Assembly (NCBI GenBank): GCA_030692355.1
Contig: JAUYCF010000047.1
Coordinates: 21,215 to 85,214 of the forward strand
Direction: 5' to 3'
Length of the DNA: 64,000 nt
Origin: Thiobacillus sp.
GTDB lineage: Bacteria > Pseudomonadota > Gammaproteobacteria > Burkholderiales > Thiobacillaceae
The notes beneath the pieces were generated by a model. The model ran no database searches. It was not told the DNA's origin and worked only from the letters and a program-made list of their open reading frames with translations. Positions 28,031 through 40,166 of the stretch are shown here, one piece after another; the first letter of the stretch is position 1; the number at the start of each line of letters is the position of its first letter. A program made the position numbers and the translations under genes.

Positions 28031-29076
28031 CAGTGCTCCCCCTTGTACGCTTCGAGCGCGGCGAGGCTGGCGTCGATACCGGGCAGTTTCTGGGCGACCT
28101 GCAGACCGGACAGGCGCTTGATTTCCTTCAGCGCGGCGGCGACACCGGCGTCACGCGTGTTGTAGTAGCGGCTCAGCAATTCCGACACCGCGCGCAGATC
28201 GGTCTGGAACGCCGCCTGGTCCTGCGACATCAACGCCAGCCGTGCCGACAGCAGACGCAGGCGCAGATTCTCGCGCAGGAAGTAGGCCTGCTCGGGCGGC
28301 AGCAGCACCGCTTCGTTGCCATCGATACGGCGGATCTGCGCCAGGCGCTTCAGTTCAGTCCACAGTTCCTGGCCGATATCGCCGGCCCCGCCACGGCTGC
28401 GCGGCGCCGGCGCCGCCTCGGAAACCTGCGCGCTGGCCAAGGGCCAGCCGGCATGGCGTGCCGCGAGCGCCTCGATGCGCGCGCTCGCCCCCACCATGTC
28501 GAGCGATGGCACCGCGCGCAGATTGGCCAGGTCGACCGCAATCGCGCGGCGCAGCGCGGTGAACTGTGGCTTGTCGAGGCGCAGCAGACGATTGTCGGCG
28601 CCTTCCAGCGCAATGATCGCGGCCTTGACGTTGCCGGCCAGCTGCAACTGCTGCGCGGCGGTAAGCAGCACCTGCTCGATTTCGGCCAGCGTCCACTGGT
28701 CACGCCCCTGCGACAAGTCCTTGTAGAGCGCTTCGAGCGAAAGCTGCTGTTGCTGCGACGTCGCCATCTGACTCTCGATATGGACGACCTTTTCGCTCAC
28801 CTGTCGCATCGCGTCGTCGGCATTGCGCGCCAGCAGGCGGGTTTCGCTGACGTCCTTACCGGTTTCGGCAAGCCGGCGGCCCAGCTCGGTCTTCAGGTCG
28901 CGGATGCGTTCGCTGCTGTCGAACCACGACCAGGCCGCGGCCGCCATCGCCAGCGTGGCGATCAACAGCGCGACCAGCGCCACCGCCGAAACGTGGGAGC
29001 GCGCACCCGCCTGGGCAGGCGTGGCGGCAGGCTGCGATACGGGTTGCGGGGCGGAAGCTTCGGGGATGTCATTCAT
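28030..29076 (-). CDS. hemX: HemX-like protein
   Basis: This is a 348-residue protein with a short Pro/Ala-rich cytoplasmic N-terminus, one transmembrane helix (VSAVALVALLIATLAMAAAAW) and a coiled-coil periplasmic domain with LYKDLSQGRDQWTLAEIEQVLLTAAQQL. It matches the family annotated as uroporphyrin-III C-methyltransferase HemX, but has no SAM-binding methyltransferase domain. It overlaps hemD by 4 bases and touches hemY at 28030. Confidence 0.92.
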   Translation of the reverse strand: MNDIPEASAPQPVSQPAATPAQAGARSHVSAVALVALLIATLAMAAAAWSWFDSSERIRDLKTELGRRLAETGKDVSETRLLARNADDAMRQVSEKVVHIESQMATSQQQQLSLEALYKDLSQGRDQWTLAEIEQVLLTAAQQLQLAGNVKAAIIALEGADNRLLRLDKPQFTALRRAIAVDLANLRAVPSLDMVGASARIEALAARHAGWPLASAQVSEAAPAPRSRGGAGDIGQELWTELKRLAQIRRIDGNEAVLLPPEQAYFLRENLRLRLLSARLALMSQDQAAFQTDLRAVSELLSRYYNTRDAGVAAALKEIKRLSGLQVAQKLPGIDASLAALEAYKGEH

Positions 29077-29840
29077 GGGTGGTTCCTGAACCAGTTAACC
29101 AGGCCGTCTACCAGTCCGTCATCGCCGCCCGGCGTGGCGATGGCCTGTGCAATGCCGAGGCGACGGGCCGCCCCGGCGATTTTCTCATGCGGCGCGAAAA
29201 GCGGCGTGCCTGCCAGCAACGGCCGGCCCGCCTCGCCCAGCAGCGCCGCCAGATTGTGCAGCGTCTCGGCGCTGGCGACGGTCACCGCGTCGATGCCGCC
29301 CGCCTGCCAGCACGCCAGCAGCGGCGCGACATCGGCCTGCGGCCGCAGGCGCCGGTAGCATTCCATGAAATCCACCTGGGCGCCGCGCTGGCGCAGCGTC
29401 TCGGCCAGCAGCGCGCGGCCACCGACGCCGCGCACGATCGTCACCCGCTTGCCCGCCACCTCCTGCAGCTGCGGCAGCGCCAGCAGCGCTTCGCTGTCCT
29501 GGCCGTCCGGCGTGATGACGCCGCCGACACCCAGCGCTTGCAGCGCACGCGCGGTGCCGGGGCCGACGGCGAAAACCACGATAGCGTCAGGCAGCACGCC
29601 GCCCGCACGGATTGCCGCCATGCCGAATTGCGCCGCATTGGGACTGATGAAGATCGCGATGTCGGCCTCGGCCAGCCGCGCCAGCGGCACGCTCAATTCG
29701 TCCTGCGGCACCGCTTCGACAGCGAGCGCGGAAAACGCGAACGGCGTGCCGCCCGCCGCGCGGATCGCCTGCGCCAGCGCCGCCGCCTGGCGGGCGGGCC
29801 GCGTCACCAGCACCGTGCGGCCGGCCAGCAATTCGCTCAT
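29073..29840 (-). CDS. hemD: HemD, uroporphyrinogen-III synthase
   Basis: This is a 255-residue enzyme that closes and inverts hydroxymethylbilane to uroporphyrinogen III. Recognisable blocks are [23 protein letters not shown], the [10 protein letters not shown] stretch, [11 protein letters not shown] and [24 protein letters not shown]. HemD proteins are poorly conserved, but gene order supports the call. Its start overlaps the hemC stop by 4 bases. Confidence 0.94.
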   Translation of the reverse strand: MSELLAGRTVLVTRPARQAAALAQAIRAAGGTPFAFSALAVEAVPQDELSVPLARLAEADIAIFISPNAAQFGMAAIRAGGVLPDAIVVFAVGPGTARALQALGVGGVITPDGQDSEALLALPQLQEVAGKRVTIVRGVGGRALLAETLRQRGAQVDFMECYRRLRPQADVAPLLACWQAGGIDAVTVASAETLHNLAALLGEAGRPLLAGTPLFAPHEKIAGAARRLGIAQAIATPGGDDGLVDGLVNWFRNHP

Positions 29841-30757
29841 GCAGGCAGCGCGTCGAGAATGGCGCGCGCGCCCAGCGCCAGCAGTTTGTCGGCCAGCGCC
29901 TGGCCGACTGCTTCGGGATCGCCCGCGTCGCCTGTCGCAACGTCATGAATAAAGCCGCTGCCGTCCGGATTCGCCACGAAGCCGTTCAGCACCAGGCGGC
30001 CGTCCTGCAACACCGCATGCGCGCCCAGCGGCACCTGGCAGCTGCCGCCCAGCACGCGGCTGACCTGGCGCTCGGCGCGCACGCAGGCGGCGGTTTCCGG
30101 GTGGTTGAGCGTGGCAAGCATGGCCGCCACCTTGGCATTGCCGCTGCGGATCTCGATGCCGAGCGCACCCTGGCCGGCAGCGGGAATGCTGTCTTCCACG
30201 GAAAGCAGGCTCTTGATGCGATCGCCGAGGCCGAGCCGCTTCAAGCCGGCGGCGGCGAGCAGGATCGCGTCGAACTGGCCCTCGTCGAGCTTTTTCAACC
30301 GGGTGCCGACGTTGCCGCGCAGCGGCTTCACCGTCAGGTGCGGATATCGCGCGCGCAGCTGCGCTTCGCGGCGCAGGCTGGAAGTGCCGACCACGCCGCC
30401 GGGGGGCAGGTCGGACAGGCGCCCGTATTGGTTCGACACGAAGGCATCGCGCGGGTCCTCGCGCTCGCCGATCACTGCCAGCTCGAACCCCGGTGGCAGC
30501 TCCATCGGCACGTCCTTCATCGAATGCACCGCCAGGTCGGCCTGCCCCGCCTCCAGCGCCACTTCGAGTTCCTTGACGAAGAGGCCCTTGCCGCCGATTT
30601 TCGACAGCGTGACGTCGAGAATCTGGTCGCCGCGCGTGGTCATGCCCAGTATGCGCACCGTGCAACCGGGATGCAGCGCGGAAAGGCGGTCTCGGATATG
30701 CTCCGCCTGCCACATGGCAAGGGCACTTTCTCGGGAGGCGATGGTCAGGATATGCAT
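29837..30757 (-). CDS. hemC: HemC, porphobilinogen deaminase
   Basis: This is a 306-residue hydroxymethylbilane synthase. The start [20 protein letters not shown] at 30757 fits the family N-terminus; the frame runs on to 30826 without a better signal. Motifs are [37 protein letters not shown], and the dipyrromethane-cofactor cysteine in [12 protein letters not shown]. It is the first gene of hemC-hemD-hemX-hemY and is divergent from the thioredoxin-like gene at 30851. Confidence 0.97.
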   Translation of the reverse strand: MHILTIASRESALAMWQAEHIRDRLSALHPGCTVRILGMTTRGDQILDVTLSKIGGKGLFVKELEVALEAGQADLAVHSMKDVPMELPPGFELAVIGEREDPRDAFVSNQYGRLSDLPPGGVVGTSSLRREAQLRARYPHLTVKPLRGNVGTRLKKLDEGQFDAILLAAAGLKRLGLGDRIKSLLSVEDSIPAAGQGALGIEIRSGNAKVAAMLATLNHPETAACVRAERQVSRVLGGSCQVPLGAHAVLQDGRLVLNGFVANPDGSGFIHDVATGDAGDPEAVGQALADKLLALGARAILDALPA

Positions 30758-30850
30758 GGCGGTAAAAATGGACTGTTTGATTTGGAAAAGGATGACGCGA
30801 CACTCACGACTATGACGTATCCGCACCCACCCGAAGAGACGCTATCGACA

Positions 30851-31330
30851 ATGCGACTGATCGCAATGTGGGCCTTGATTTTAGCATGGGGCCTGACGCT
30901 GTCCGGCGCTGCCGGTGCGGCAAGCGGCCTGGTCCGCGCGAAGAATTTCCAGGCCGATGCGCGCGCTGCCGCCAAGCGCCAGACGCCCATCCTGGTGGTG
31001 TTCACCAGCCCCACCTGCTCGTATTGCGATCGCGTCAAACGCGAATACCTGGTACCGATGCACAAGGATCCAGCCTATCGCAGCCGCGTCATCATCCGCG
31101 AAGTGACCATGGGCGCCACCACCCCGCTGACCGGGTTCGACGGCGCGCCCACCACCGAAGGCGCGTTCGCCGCTGCCCACAAGGTATTCATGGTGCCCAC
31201 CGTGATGGTGTTCGACACCCACGGCGTAGCGGCCAGCGAGGCGATCGTCGGCCTGCTGATTGCGGACTACTACTTCGGCTATCTGGAAGCCGCCATCGAC
31301 GAAGGCGTGCGCAAGGTGCGCGGCAACTAG
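30851..31330 (+). CDS. Exported thioredoxin-fold protein
   Basis: The ATG at 30851 (MRLIAMWALILAWG) begins a signal peptide of about 24 residues; a longer open frame upstream runs antisense to hemC and is ignored. The 159-residue product has a CSYC redox motif in VVFTSPTCSYCDRVKREYL and a cis-proline segment VFMVPTVMVFD. It is probably a periplasmic thiol reductase or heme-chaperone type SoxW-like protein; the exact partner is unknown. It has a strand change from both neighbours. Confidence 0.82.
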   Translation: MRLIAMWALILAWGLTLSGAAGAASGLVRAKNFQADARAAAKRQTPILVVFTSPTCSYCDRVKREYLVPMHKDPAYRSRVIIREVTMGATTPLTGFDGAPTTEGAFAAAHKVFMVPTVMVFDTHGVAASEAIVGLLIADYYFGYLEAAIDEGVRKVRGN

Positions 31331-31354
31331 AAATTCCGCTTGTTCCAGGGGCCG

Positions 31355-31666
31355 CTATGGCGCAGCCTGAATCGCCGTCACGGTGAAAGAACCGTTGACG
31401 TCCTCGGCGCGGAATTTCACCGTGTCGCCCACCTTGATGCCGCTCAGCAACTCGGGCGACTGCACCCGGAACACCATGGTCATGGGCGGCATGTCGAGGT
31501 TGGCGATGGGGCCGTGGCGGAGCGTGATCCTGGCGTTCGCCGCGTCGATCTTGCGCACCACGCCCTCGCTCATCGCGCTGGCCTGGGCGGCGGGCGGGGT
31601 TACGGGTTCGGCGTGTAAGGGCGCGGCAACCGCCAGCGCGGCCAGCAGGGGAATCCATTTTTTCAT
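31355..31666 (-). CDS. CusF-like periplasmic copper-binding protein
   Basis: This is a 103-residue protein with a signal peptide (residues 1-19). The CusF-type OB-fold motif is ITLRHGPIANLDMPPMTMVF. The His and both Met ligands of the E. coli CusF site are matched, but the Trp is replaced by Met. It binds and transfers Cu(I) in the periplasm. It overlaps the preceding cupredoxin gene by 4 bases, so the two are coupled. It is the last gene of the copper cluster. Confidence 0.88.
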   Translation of the reverse strand: MKKWIPLLAALAVAAPLHAEPVTPPAAQASAMSEGVVRKIDAANARITLRHGPIANLDMPPMTMVFRVQSPELLSGIKVGDTVKFRAEDVNGSFTVTAIQAAP

Positions 31667-32169
31667 TTTGCAGCTCCTTGTTTCGGGGTGACGGTGATCG
31701 TGCCGCGCATGCCGGCTTCGTAATGCCCGGCAATCAGGCAGGCGAATTCGAAGCTGCCGGCGCGGTTGAAGGTCCAGACGATTTCGCCGCTCTGGCCGGG
31801 GTCGACGTGCGCCATGTAAGCCTCGTCATGTTCCATGTTGGGAAACCTGGCCATCATGGCGGCGTGCTTCGCCAGTTCGTCTGGCGTGCCGATCACCATT
31901 TCATGCTTCATGCGGCCCGTGTGGCGGACGATGAAACGCACGGTTTCGCCTTCCTTCACGGTCAGCGTGTCAGGGGTGAAGCGCATCGCGTCGGTCATAT
32001 CGAGGATGATCGTGCGGGTGGCCTGCGCGGGCTTGCCCGCGATGCCCCAGGCGGTCTGTTCGGCAATGGCCGGCGCGGTCGCAGCGTGTTTCTTTTCGCC
32101 ATGGGCATGGGCCGGCAGCGCAATCAGCGGCGTGGTCAGCAGGGCGGTCAGCAAGAGGGTTAGTTTCAT
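31663..32169 (-). CDS. Periplasmic cupredoxin (plastocyanin/azurin-like)
   Basis: The ATG at 32169 (MKLTLLLTALLTTPL) is preferred because AAGGA lies 6-7 bases upstream; an ATG at 32184 is in frame. The 168-residue product has a signal peptide and one cupredoxin domain. Type-1 copper ligands are visible: His in GRMKHEMVIG, then Cys, His and Met in FEFACLIAGHYEAGM. It is probably a copper carrier or an electron donor to the adjacent multicopper oxidase. Confidence 0.88.
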   Translation of the reverse strand: MKLTLLLTALLTTPLIALPAHAHGEKKHAATAPAIAEQTAWGIAGKPAQATRTIILDMTDAMRFTPDTLTVKEGETVRFIVRHTGRMKHEMVIGTPDELAKHAAMMARFPNMEHDEAYMAHVDPGQSGEIVWTFNRAGSFEFACLIAGHYEAGMRGTITVTPKQGAAK

Positions 32170-32184
32170 CTCATATCCTTTCAT

Positions 32185-33570
32185 TCAATGACCGGCATGG
32201 CCGGTGGGTTTGCGCACGGTCACTTCAACATCGCCCGGCGCACCCTGCGGCGAGGCGGCCTGCGGCGCGCGCACCGGCTCGGCCACGGCCTCGCCGACTT
32301 CGCGCGCCACGGTGCCGGGTGGATGCTTGTACCAGCCGGGATCGGTGTAGTCGCCGCGCTTCTGCTCGCGCCGCACCTTCATCACGGTGAACATGCCGCC
32401 CATTTCCAGCGGGCCGAACTGGCCCTGCCCCATCATCATCGGCAGCGTGTTGTCGGGCAGCGGCATTTCCATCTCGGCCATGTCGGCCATGCCGCGTTCG
32501 CCCATCACCATGTAGTCGGGAATCAGCTTGCCGATCTTGCCGGCGAGGCCCGTGTGGTCGACCCCGATCATGGTCGGCACGTCATGGCCCATCGCGTTCA
32601 TCACGTGGTGGCTCTTGTGGCAGTGGAAGGCCCAATCGCCCTCCTCGTCGGCAAGAAACTCGACCTGCCGCATCTGGCCGACGGCGATGTCGGTGGTGAC
32701 TTCAGGCCAGCGCGAGCCTTTTGGCGTGGGCCCGCCGTCGGTGCCGGTGACCTCGAACTCCACCCCGTGCAGGTGGATCGGATGGTTGGTCATGGTGAGA
32801 TTGCCGATGCGGATGCGCACGCGGTCGTTGAGCCGCACGTTGAGGCTGTCGATGCCGGGGAAGGCACGGCTGTTCCAGGTCCACAGGTTGAAGTCGAGCA
32901 TGGTGTTGACCTGCGGCGTGGCGCTGCCGGGCTCGATGTCGTAGGCGTTGAGCAGGAAGCAGAAATCGCGGTCGACGGTCTCGATCAGCGGGTGCCTGCC
33001 CTTGGGGTGCGTCACCCAGAACCCCATCATGCCCATCGCCATCTGCGTCATTTCGTCGGCGTGCGGGTGGTACATAAACGTGCCGGGACGGCGCGCGACG
33101 AATTCGTAGACAAAGGTCTTGCCCGGCTTGATGTGCGGCTGGGTCAGCCCGCCGACGCCGTCCATGCCGTTGGGCAGGCGCTGGCCGTGCCAGTGGATGG
33201 TGGTGTGCTCGGGCAGACGGTTGGTGACGAAAATGCGCACACGGTCGCCTTCGACCACCTCGATGGTGGGGCCGGGCGACTGGCCGTTGTAGCCCCACAG
33301 ATGCGCCTTCATGCCGGGGGCGATCTCGCGCACCACCGGCTCGGTAACCAGGTGGAATTCCTTCACCCCGTCCTTCATCCGCCACGGCAGCGTCCAGCCG
33401 TTCAGCGTCACCACCGGGTTGTAGGGGCGTCCGTTCGGCGGGATGAGCGGCGGCTGGGTGGCGGGCGTGCTCATGCTGGCAATTTCCGGGAGCGTTGCCA
33501 GCGCTGCCGGGCTGACGCTGGCGGCCGCAACCGCGCCGGTCAGCTTGAAAAAATCACGTCTTGAAGTCAT
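32185..33570 (-). CDS. Tat-exported multicopper oxidase
   Basis: This is a 461-residue oxidase from the ATG at 33570; the upstream frame overlaps the efflux-protein gene. The N-terminus MTSRRDFFKLTGAVAAAS is a twin-arginine signal. Copper-binding motifs are TIHWHGQRLP, MYHPHADE, HPIHLHG and the C-terminal HCHKSHHVMNAM, which fits HCHxxxHxxxxM. A Met-rich segment (MGERGMADMAEMEMPLPDN) near residue 365 suggests Cu(I) oxidation, as in CueO/CopA-like enzymes. It lies 13 bases after the outer-membrane efflux gene and just before the cupredoxin. Confidence 0.93.
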   Translation of the reverse strand: MTSRRDFFKLTGAVAAASVSPAALATLPEIASMSTPATQPPLIPPNGRPYNPVVTLNGWTLPWRMKDGVKEFHLVTEPVVREIAPGMKAHLWGYNGQSPGPTIEVVEGDRVRIFVTNRLPEHTTIHWHGQRLPNGMDGVGGLTQPHIKPGKTFVYEFVARRPGTFMYHPHADEMTQMAMGMMGFWVTHPKGRHPLIETVDRDFCFLLNAYDIEPGSATPQVNTMLDFNLWTWNSRAFPGIDSLNVRLNDRVRIRIGNLTMTNHPIHLHGVEFEVTGTDGGPTPKGSRWPEVTTDIAVGQMRQVEFLADEEGDWAFHCHKSHHVMNAMGHDVPTMIGVDHTGLAGKIGKLIPDYMVMGERGMADMAEMEMPLPDNTLPMMMGQGQFGPLEMGGMFTVMKVRREQKRGDYTDPGWYKHPPGTVAREVGEAVAEPVRAPQAASPQGAPGDVEVTVRKPTGHAGH

Positions 33571-33583
33571 GTGGGGGATCCTT

Positions 33584-34996
33584 TCAGTGCCCGCCTGCCG
33601 CTTCGGCGGGGGCGGATGAGACGGAAGTGACGGCGGTCTTGCCGGGCGTGCCGACCAGCGCCATCGCAAGGTCGGCGTCGGCCAGCCAGAAATCGCGCTG
33701 CGCTTCGATGGCGGCGTTGACCGAGACGATCTGCGAGCGCGCGTCGGCCAGCAGTTCGAACACGCCGATCAGCATGCCGTTGTAGCGCAGCAGGTTTTCC
33801 TCCGAGATGCGCTGTTTCAGCGGCACCACCTCGTCGCGCAGATGACGTGCGATGGCGTACTGACTTTGCTGCAAGGCATAGGCTTCACGCACCTCGGAAC
33901 GCGCGTTGACCGCGGTTTCACGTGCGCGCTCCAGCGCCTGGCGGTAGCGCGATTCGGCGGCCACCACCCGGGTCTGGCCCCAGTCGAACAGCGGCAACTC
34001 GAAGCTGATTTCGTAACCGCGCTGGACGGGGTCCTCGTTCGAGCTGTTGTTGCTGATGCCGAGCTCCAGCACGTTGATGAAGCGCGTGCTGCGGGTAAGG
34101 CCCAGGTTCTTCGCCAGCGCCTCGGTCTGCAGCTTGACCATCTGCAAATCCAGACGCGAGTCCATCGCCTGCTGCTCGACATCCTGCAGCGGCGACAAGG
34201 CTGGGGGAAAATCGGGCAAGCGGTCGGGCAGTTGCAGCGTGCCCGCCTGGGCCAATCCCATCAGCCGCACCAGACGCTCGCGCGTTTGCAGCTTGAGTTG
34301 TTCGGCGCGGGCGACAGCCAGCGCGGCATCCGCATAAAACGCCTGCTCGCGCGCCTGCTTCAATTTGCTCCAGTTGCCCACCTGCGCCATGCGGCGTGCC
34401 AACTCGGCGCCGGCTTCAGCCGCCTCCATCGCCTGCTGCTGATAATGCGCGGTCTGCGTCGCCGCCACTGCGGCCACCCACGCTTTGCGCGTCTCCGCCG
34501 CCAGTCGCAATACTTCCAGCACCAGTTCGCGCCGGGTCTGCTCGAACAGGCGCTGCTCGATGTCGACGCGCATCGGCAGGGTCAGCAATCGCGCCAGATT
34601 GAGGTGCAGGCTGCGCTCCCACTCCACTTCGCTGCCACGCGTGGAACGGCCGATGGAAAAGCCCGGATTCGGCAGGCGCTGCGCCGCCACCCGGTCGGCC
34701 TCGGCAATGCCGAGCGTGTTGAAGGCCGCCTGCAGGCCGGGGTTGTTCAAGAGCGCAATCTGCACCGCATCGTCGGCCGAGAGCGGCTGCGCCAGCAAGG
34801 TGTCGATGCGCGCCTGCGCCTGATTGCGGCTGGCATCATCGCGCGCCCAGACCACATCCTTCTGGATCCGCGACTGGGTAGCGGATTGAACCGCATCGAA
34901 GCCGCCGTCCGGTGAAAAGCTCGCGCAGCCGCCCAGCAGGGCGACAGACAGCACGGCGAGCATGAGCGTGCGTGGGGTAAAAGCGGTCCTGGTCAT
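33584..34996 (-). CDS. TolC-family outer-membrane efflux lipoprotein
   Basis: This is a 470-residue protein with a lipoprotein signal (VALLGGCASF, Cys at about residue 25). Two OEP repeats of long coiled-coil helices follow, for example ALAVARAEQLKLQTRERLVRLMG and YRQALERARETAVNARSEVREAY. It resembles CusC/CzcC-type outer-membrane components. No inner-membrane RND pump or periplasmic adaptor gene is adjacent, so it may pair with a pump elsewhere. It is followed closely by the multicopper oxidase. Confidence 0.88.
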   Translation of the reverse strand: MTRTAFTPRTLMLAVLSVALLGGCASFSPDGGFDAVQSATQSRIQKDVVWARDDASRNQAQARIDTLLAQPLSADDAVQIALLNNPGLQAAFNTLGIAEADRVAAQRLPNPGFSIGRSTRGSEVEWERSLHLNLARLLTLPMRVDIEQRLFEQTRRELVLEVLRLAAETRKAWVAAVAATQTAHYQQQAMEAAEAGAELARRMAQVGNWSKLKQAREQAFYADAALAVARAEQLKLQTRERLVRLMGLAQAGTLQLPDRLPDFPPALSPLQDVEQQAMDSRLDLQMVKLQTEALAKNLGLTRSTRFINVLELGISNNSSNEDPVQRGYEISFELPLFDWGQTRVVAAESRYRQALERARETAVNARSEVREAYALQQSQYAIARHLRDEVVPLKQRISEENLLRYNGMLIGVFELLADARSQIVSVNAAIEAQRDFWLADADLAMALVGTPGKTAVTSVSSAPAEAAGGH

Positions 34997-35005
34997 GGCG
35001 CCCCC

Positions 35006-35314
35006 TCAATGTCCGTGGTGGCCGTCGTGGCCCTGGTCTGCGCCACTGCCGGCAGGCTGCGATTCGCGCAGATAGGTGCGCCAGCCGCCGATTTCGCCGA
35101 CCCGCTCGTTAGCCTGGCGCCAGTCCTGCAGCGGTTCGTCGCGCCAGCTTTGGTACTGTTTGAAAGGGGTGACGGCGGCCGGCTCGGCTTCGGCCCTGGC
35201 TTCGACAGCATGCGCCGAGGGCAACCCCAGCAGCCCTGCGCATGCCAGCGCCGCCGCGCCAAGGAATCGGGCGCGCGACGGCGGCGCCGTACGACGGGAA
35301 AAAACATTCAACAT
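35006..35314 (-). CDS. Small exported protein of the copper cluster
   Basis: This is a 102-residue product with an arginine-rich N-terminus and a signal peptide (RFLGAAALACAGLLGLPSAHA). The mature domain has PFKQYQSWRDEPLQDWRQANERVGEIGGWRTYLRE and a His-rich tail (HDGHHGH) that could bind metal. It is seen next to CopA/efflux genes and probably works in periplasmic copper handling; the function is not established. It lies 9 bases upstream of the efflux-protein gene. Confidence 0.78.
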   Translation of the reverse strand: MLNVFSRRTAPPSRARFLGAAALACAGLLGLPSAHAVEARAEAEPAAVTPFKQYQSWRDEPLQDWRQANERVGEIGGWRTYLRESQPAGSGADQGHDGHHGH

Positions 35315-35407
35315 GATGAACCTCGCAAACCACGCGGCAAACGCCGCAGTCAGAATCGGCTGACTTCAATATCAATCAGCAGGGCGCGCCGTGAGCCGGC
35401 GCGGGAT

Positions 35408-35824
35408 TCAGGCGAGGGAGGCTCGGGGCGGTCGCTCGGGACCGCTGGGGACGAAGCCGCTGAAGGATGCGGCAGGCTGGGACAGGAAATGGATTGAAAC
35501 CGGCACGACCGCAGCGCGATCGGTGGCAGGGATCAGCAGCACCGCCGCCAGCGCACACGCGGCGCAATGCTTGCAGTCGTGTTGTGCGGGTGGACTGTCC
35601 GGTTGTTGCGGCTCGTGGCAGCCGGCCATCACCTCGCCGGCCATCGCCATTGGCGCCACCGCAGTCTGATCCGTGAAGGTGCAGTCCAGCATGGCGGCAG
35701 ACGCAAACGTCTGCACCGGCAGGGCCAGCATCATCAGAAACAGCAGGAATCGGTGGAAGCGAACGCGCACGCGAAGAGTGTAATCAAAAAAGGAAGGCTG
35801 TTCAAAAGACAGCGGCAGGGTCAT
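35408..35824 (-). CDS. Small hypothetical membrane/secreted protein, DUF2946-like
   Basis: This is a 138-residue product with a hydrophobic N-terminal segment (FLLFLMMLALPVQTFASAAM) that may be an uncleaved or late signal; a start nearer it is possible. A Cys/His-rich patch, QHDCKHCAACALAAVLL, is followed by a second hydrophobic run. This layout recalls small DUF2946-type proteins near copper genes. It is the first gene of the copper cluster. Confidence 0.6.
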   Translation of the reverse strand: MTLPLSFEQPSFFDYTLRVRVRFHRFLLFLMMLALPVQTFASAAMLDCTFTDQTAVAPMAMAGEVMAGCHEPQQPDSPPAQHDCKHCAACALAAVLLIPATDRAAVVPVSIHFLSQPAASFSGFVPSGPERPPRASLA

Positions 35825-35851
35825 TCAGGTTCCCCGCCCGGTCTTATTGCA

Positions 35852-36298
35852 CTACGTTCGCCGCTTGCGCGGCTCGTAATGCACCACGGCGCGCATGATT
35901 TCGGAATACGGGTACCTGGCGCTGCCGCCGAAATGCTCGTTGGCCTGCAGCACGGTGGCGGCGACGTCGGTGGCTTCATCGCCGGCGTCTTTCAGCGCCG
36001 TCGCCAGTCCGCGCACGCCGCCGCACTGGGCGCGGATTTCCTTGCCGAACGGCCACGGTGCATCAGGACTGATTTTGAGCGCGAATTGCGCGTTTTCGTG
36101 CAGCGCCCGATGAAACGCCAGACAGTGCTCGCGCACCGCCGGATCGCCGCAGGCAATCGCTTCGCGTTCAGCCAGGTTGATCTTGCGCGAGCGGCCGCAG
36201 CGTACGCAGCACGACAGCAAGGCCCGCTCGAACGGGCAGCTGTACTCGATGCAGGCCTGGCGGGCCAGTTTGTAAGCGCCTTCGTTGTACTCGGCCAT
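35852..36298 (-). CDS. Conserved small cytosolic protein of unknown function
   Basis: This is a 148-residue product with no signal or membrane segment. Cysteines cluster in ACIEYSCPFERALLSCCVRCGRSRK near the N-terminus, compatible with a metal or redox site; no catalytic motif is recognised. It is monocistronic, between the copper cluster and the small 75-residue gene. Confidence 0.65.
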   Translation of the reverse strand: MAEYNEGAYKLARQACIEYSCPFERALLSCCVRCGRSRKINLAEREAIACGDPAVREHCLAFHRALHENAQFALKISPDAPWPFGKEIRAQCGGVRGLATALKDAGDEATDVAATVLQANEHFGGSARYPYSEIMRAVVHYEPRKRRT

Positions 36299-36425
36299 CG
36301 GTCGGAAACGCGGATTACACCCAGCTTGTCAATGTATGCCAAATTGCCGTTGCAGGCGCACGTGCACGGGATAACTGCCTGGAATCATGAGATTTTTCTT
36401 CGCGCACCTCGCGGAAAAAACGCTT

Positions 36426-36653
36426 TTACCAATCGTCGCCGGACAGGCTCGCATCCAGTTCGCGCTCGGCCGTGAGCGTCTCCTGCGCGGCGATTTCGTT
36501 GTCGGCAAAAATCATCTTGTACTTGTCGCCGTGCTTGGGGTCGAGCGTCTTGCGCAGTTCGTTGGTGTGGGCCTTGGCCTCCTTGAAGGTGGCCCACTCG
36601 CCCTGTTTTTCCAGCACCTTGAACATTCCCATCCGAAAAACGTAATAAGGCAT
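36426..36653 (-). CDS. Small conserved protein of unknown function
   Basis: The ATG at 36653 (MPYYVFRMGMFKVLEKQGEW) has AGGAG at 6-base spacing and is chosen over an ATG at 36677. The 75-residue product is charged and cytosolic, with FKEAKAHTNELRK and YKMIFADNEIAAQETL. It looks conserved in beta- and gammaproteobacteria; the function is unknown. Confidence 0.72.
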   Translation of the reverse strand: MPYYVFRMGMFKVLEKQGEWATFKEAKAHTNELRKTLDPKHGDKYKMIFADNEIAAQETLTAERELDASLSGDDW

Positions 36654-36669
36654 GATCGCTCCTAGGGCG

Positions 36670-36796
36670 TGTTGCATTCTGTTTGGAACTTATAGCCATG
36701 TAATAACGGCCTCGCAGGTCGGGTTTTAACCCGATATGTCGGGCTGAAGCCCGACCTACAAGGGATTGCACATATGTGCCGTCAAGAATGCAGCAC
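36670..36796. repeat. Nested palindromic repeat downstream of secA
   Basis: Outer arms GTGTTGCATTCT (36670-36681) and AGAATGCAGCAC (36785-36796) are inverted, 11 of 12. Inside, 36714-36759 holds two adjacent hairpins of the type GTCGGGTTTTAACCCGA and GTCGGGCTGAAGCCCGAC, bounded by CAGGTCGGG and CCCGACCT. It ends 4 bases from the secA stop and could also act in 3'-end formation. Confidence 0.7.
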
Positions 36797-36800
36797 TACA

Positions 36801-39524
<2,724 letters not shown>

Positions 39525-39631
39525 GGGGAATCCGAAATGCCCGCAGGACGCGGTAAATCGCTGAATTTTAACATAGGGATGCAGGCTTCCTGTGACGCCG
39601 TCAAGACAGCGGAACGAGGTTGCCGCGACGC

Positions 39632-40078
39632 ATGGGCGCCATGCCCATGAGCGCCGCCAGCCTCGCCGACCTGCTCGCCAGCCAGCTGCCGCACGGCCTC
39701 GCCGTGCGCGCCCGCGCCCTGCTGGGCACCCAGACCGCGCTCGACCGCGTCCTCCCCGCCGCGCTGGCCGGGCACGTCCGCGTCATGCAACTGGAAAACG
39801 CCCTGCTGAGCCTCGCCTGCGACAGCGGCGCCGTCGCCAGCCGCCTGCGCCAGCAGACCGACGCGCTGATGGCCGGCCTCGGCAAGCGCGAAATCGTGGT
39901 GACGACGGTGCGGATCAGCGTCCATCCGGAACTTCTCGCGCGCTACGTCCACCCGGTCGAAAAAACCGGCCTGCCGCCCGCCGCGCTGAACGAACTGGCG
40001 CACCTCACCACGGAAATTGAAGAAGGGCCGCTAAGGGAGGCGATCGACCGTCTGCTGCGCCATCACCGGAAGGACTAG
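39632..40078 (+). CDS. DUF721 (DciA-like) protein
   Basis: This is a product of about 148 residues from the ATG at 39632; TTG 39620 and ATG 39641/39647 are other starts. The DUF721 pattern is visible: [58 protein letters not shown] and a basic tail. DUF721 includes DciA, the helicase loader/operator used by bacteria without DnaC. Its place beside secA is common in betaproteobacteria, from memory. It is followed by an 88-bp gap to the cytochrome pair. Confidence 0.72.
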   Translation: MGAMPMSAASLADLLASQLPHGLAVRARALLGTQTALDRVLPAALAGHVRVMQLENALLSLACDSGAVASRLRQQTDALMAGLGKREIVVTTVRISVHPELLARYVHPVEKTGLPPAALNELAHLTTEIEEGPLREAIDRLLRHHRKD

Positions 40079-40166
40079 GCCAGGGGCCCTTCGGCGTCAC
40101 CTTTCTATACTGGTGGTCATGCATGCCAGAATCCGGGCTTGCTCCTCAAGTTTCCTGGAGCGCATG

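Noticed and set aside
29945..30850. Upstream extension of the thioredoxin-like gene
   Set aside because: The extension is antisense to hemC; a normal signal peptide begins at 30851.
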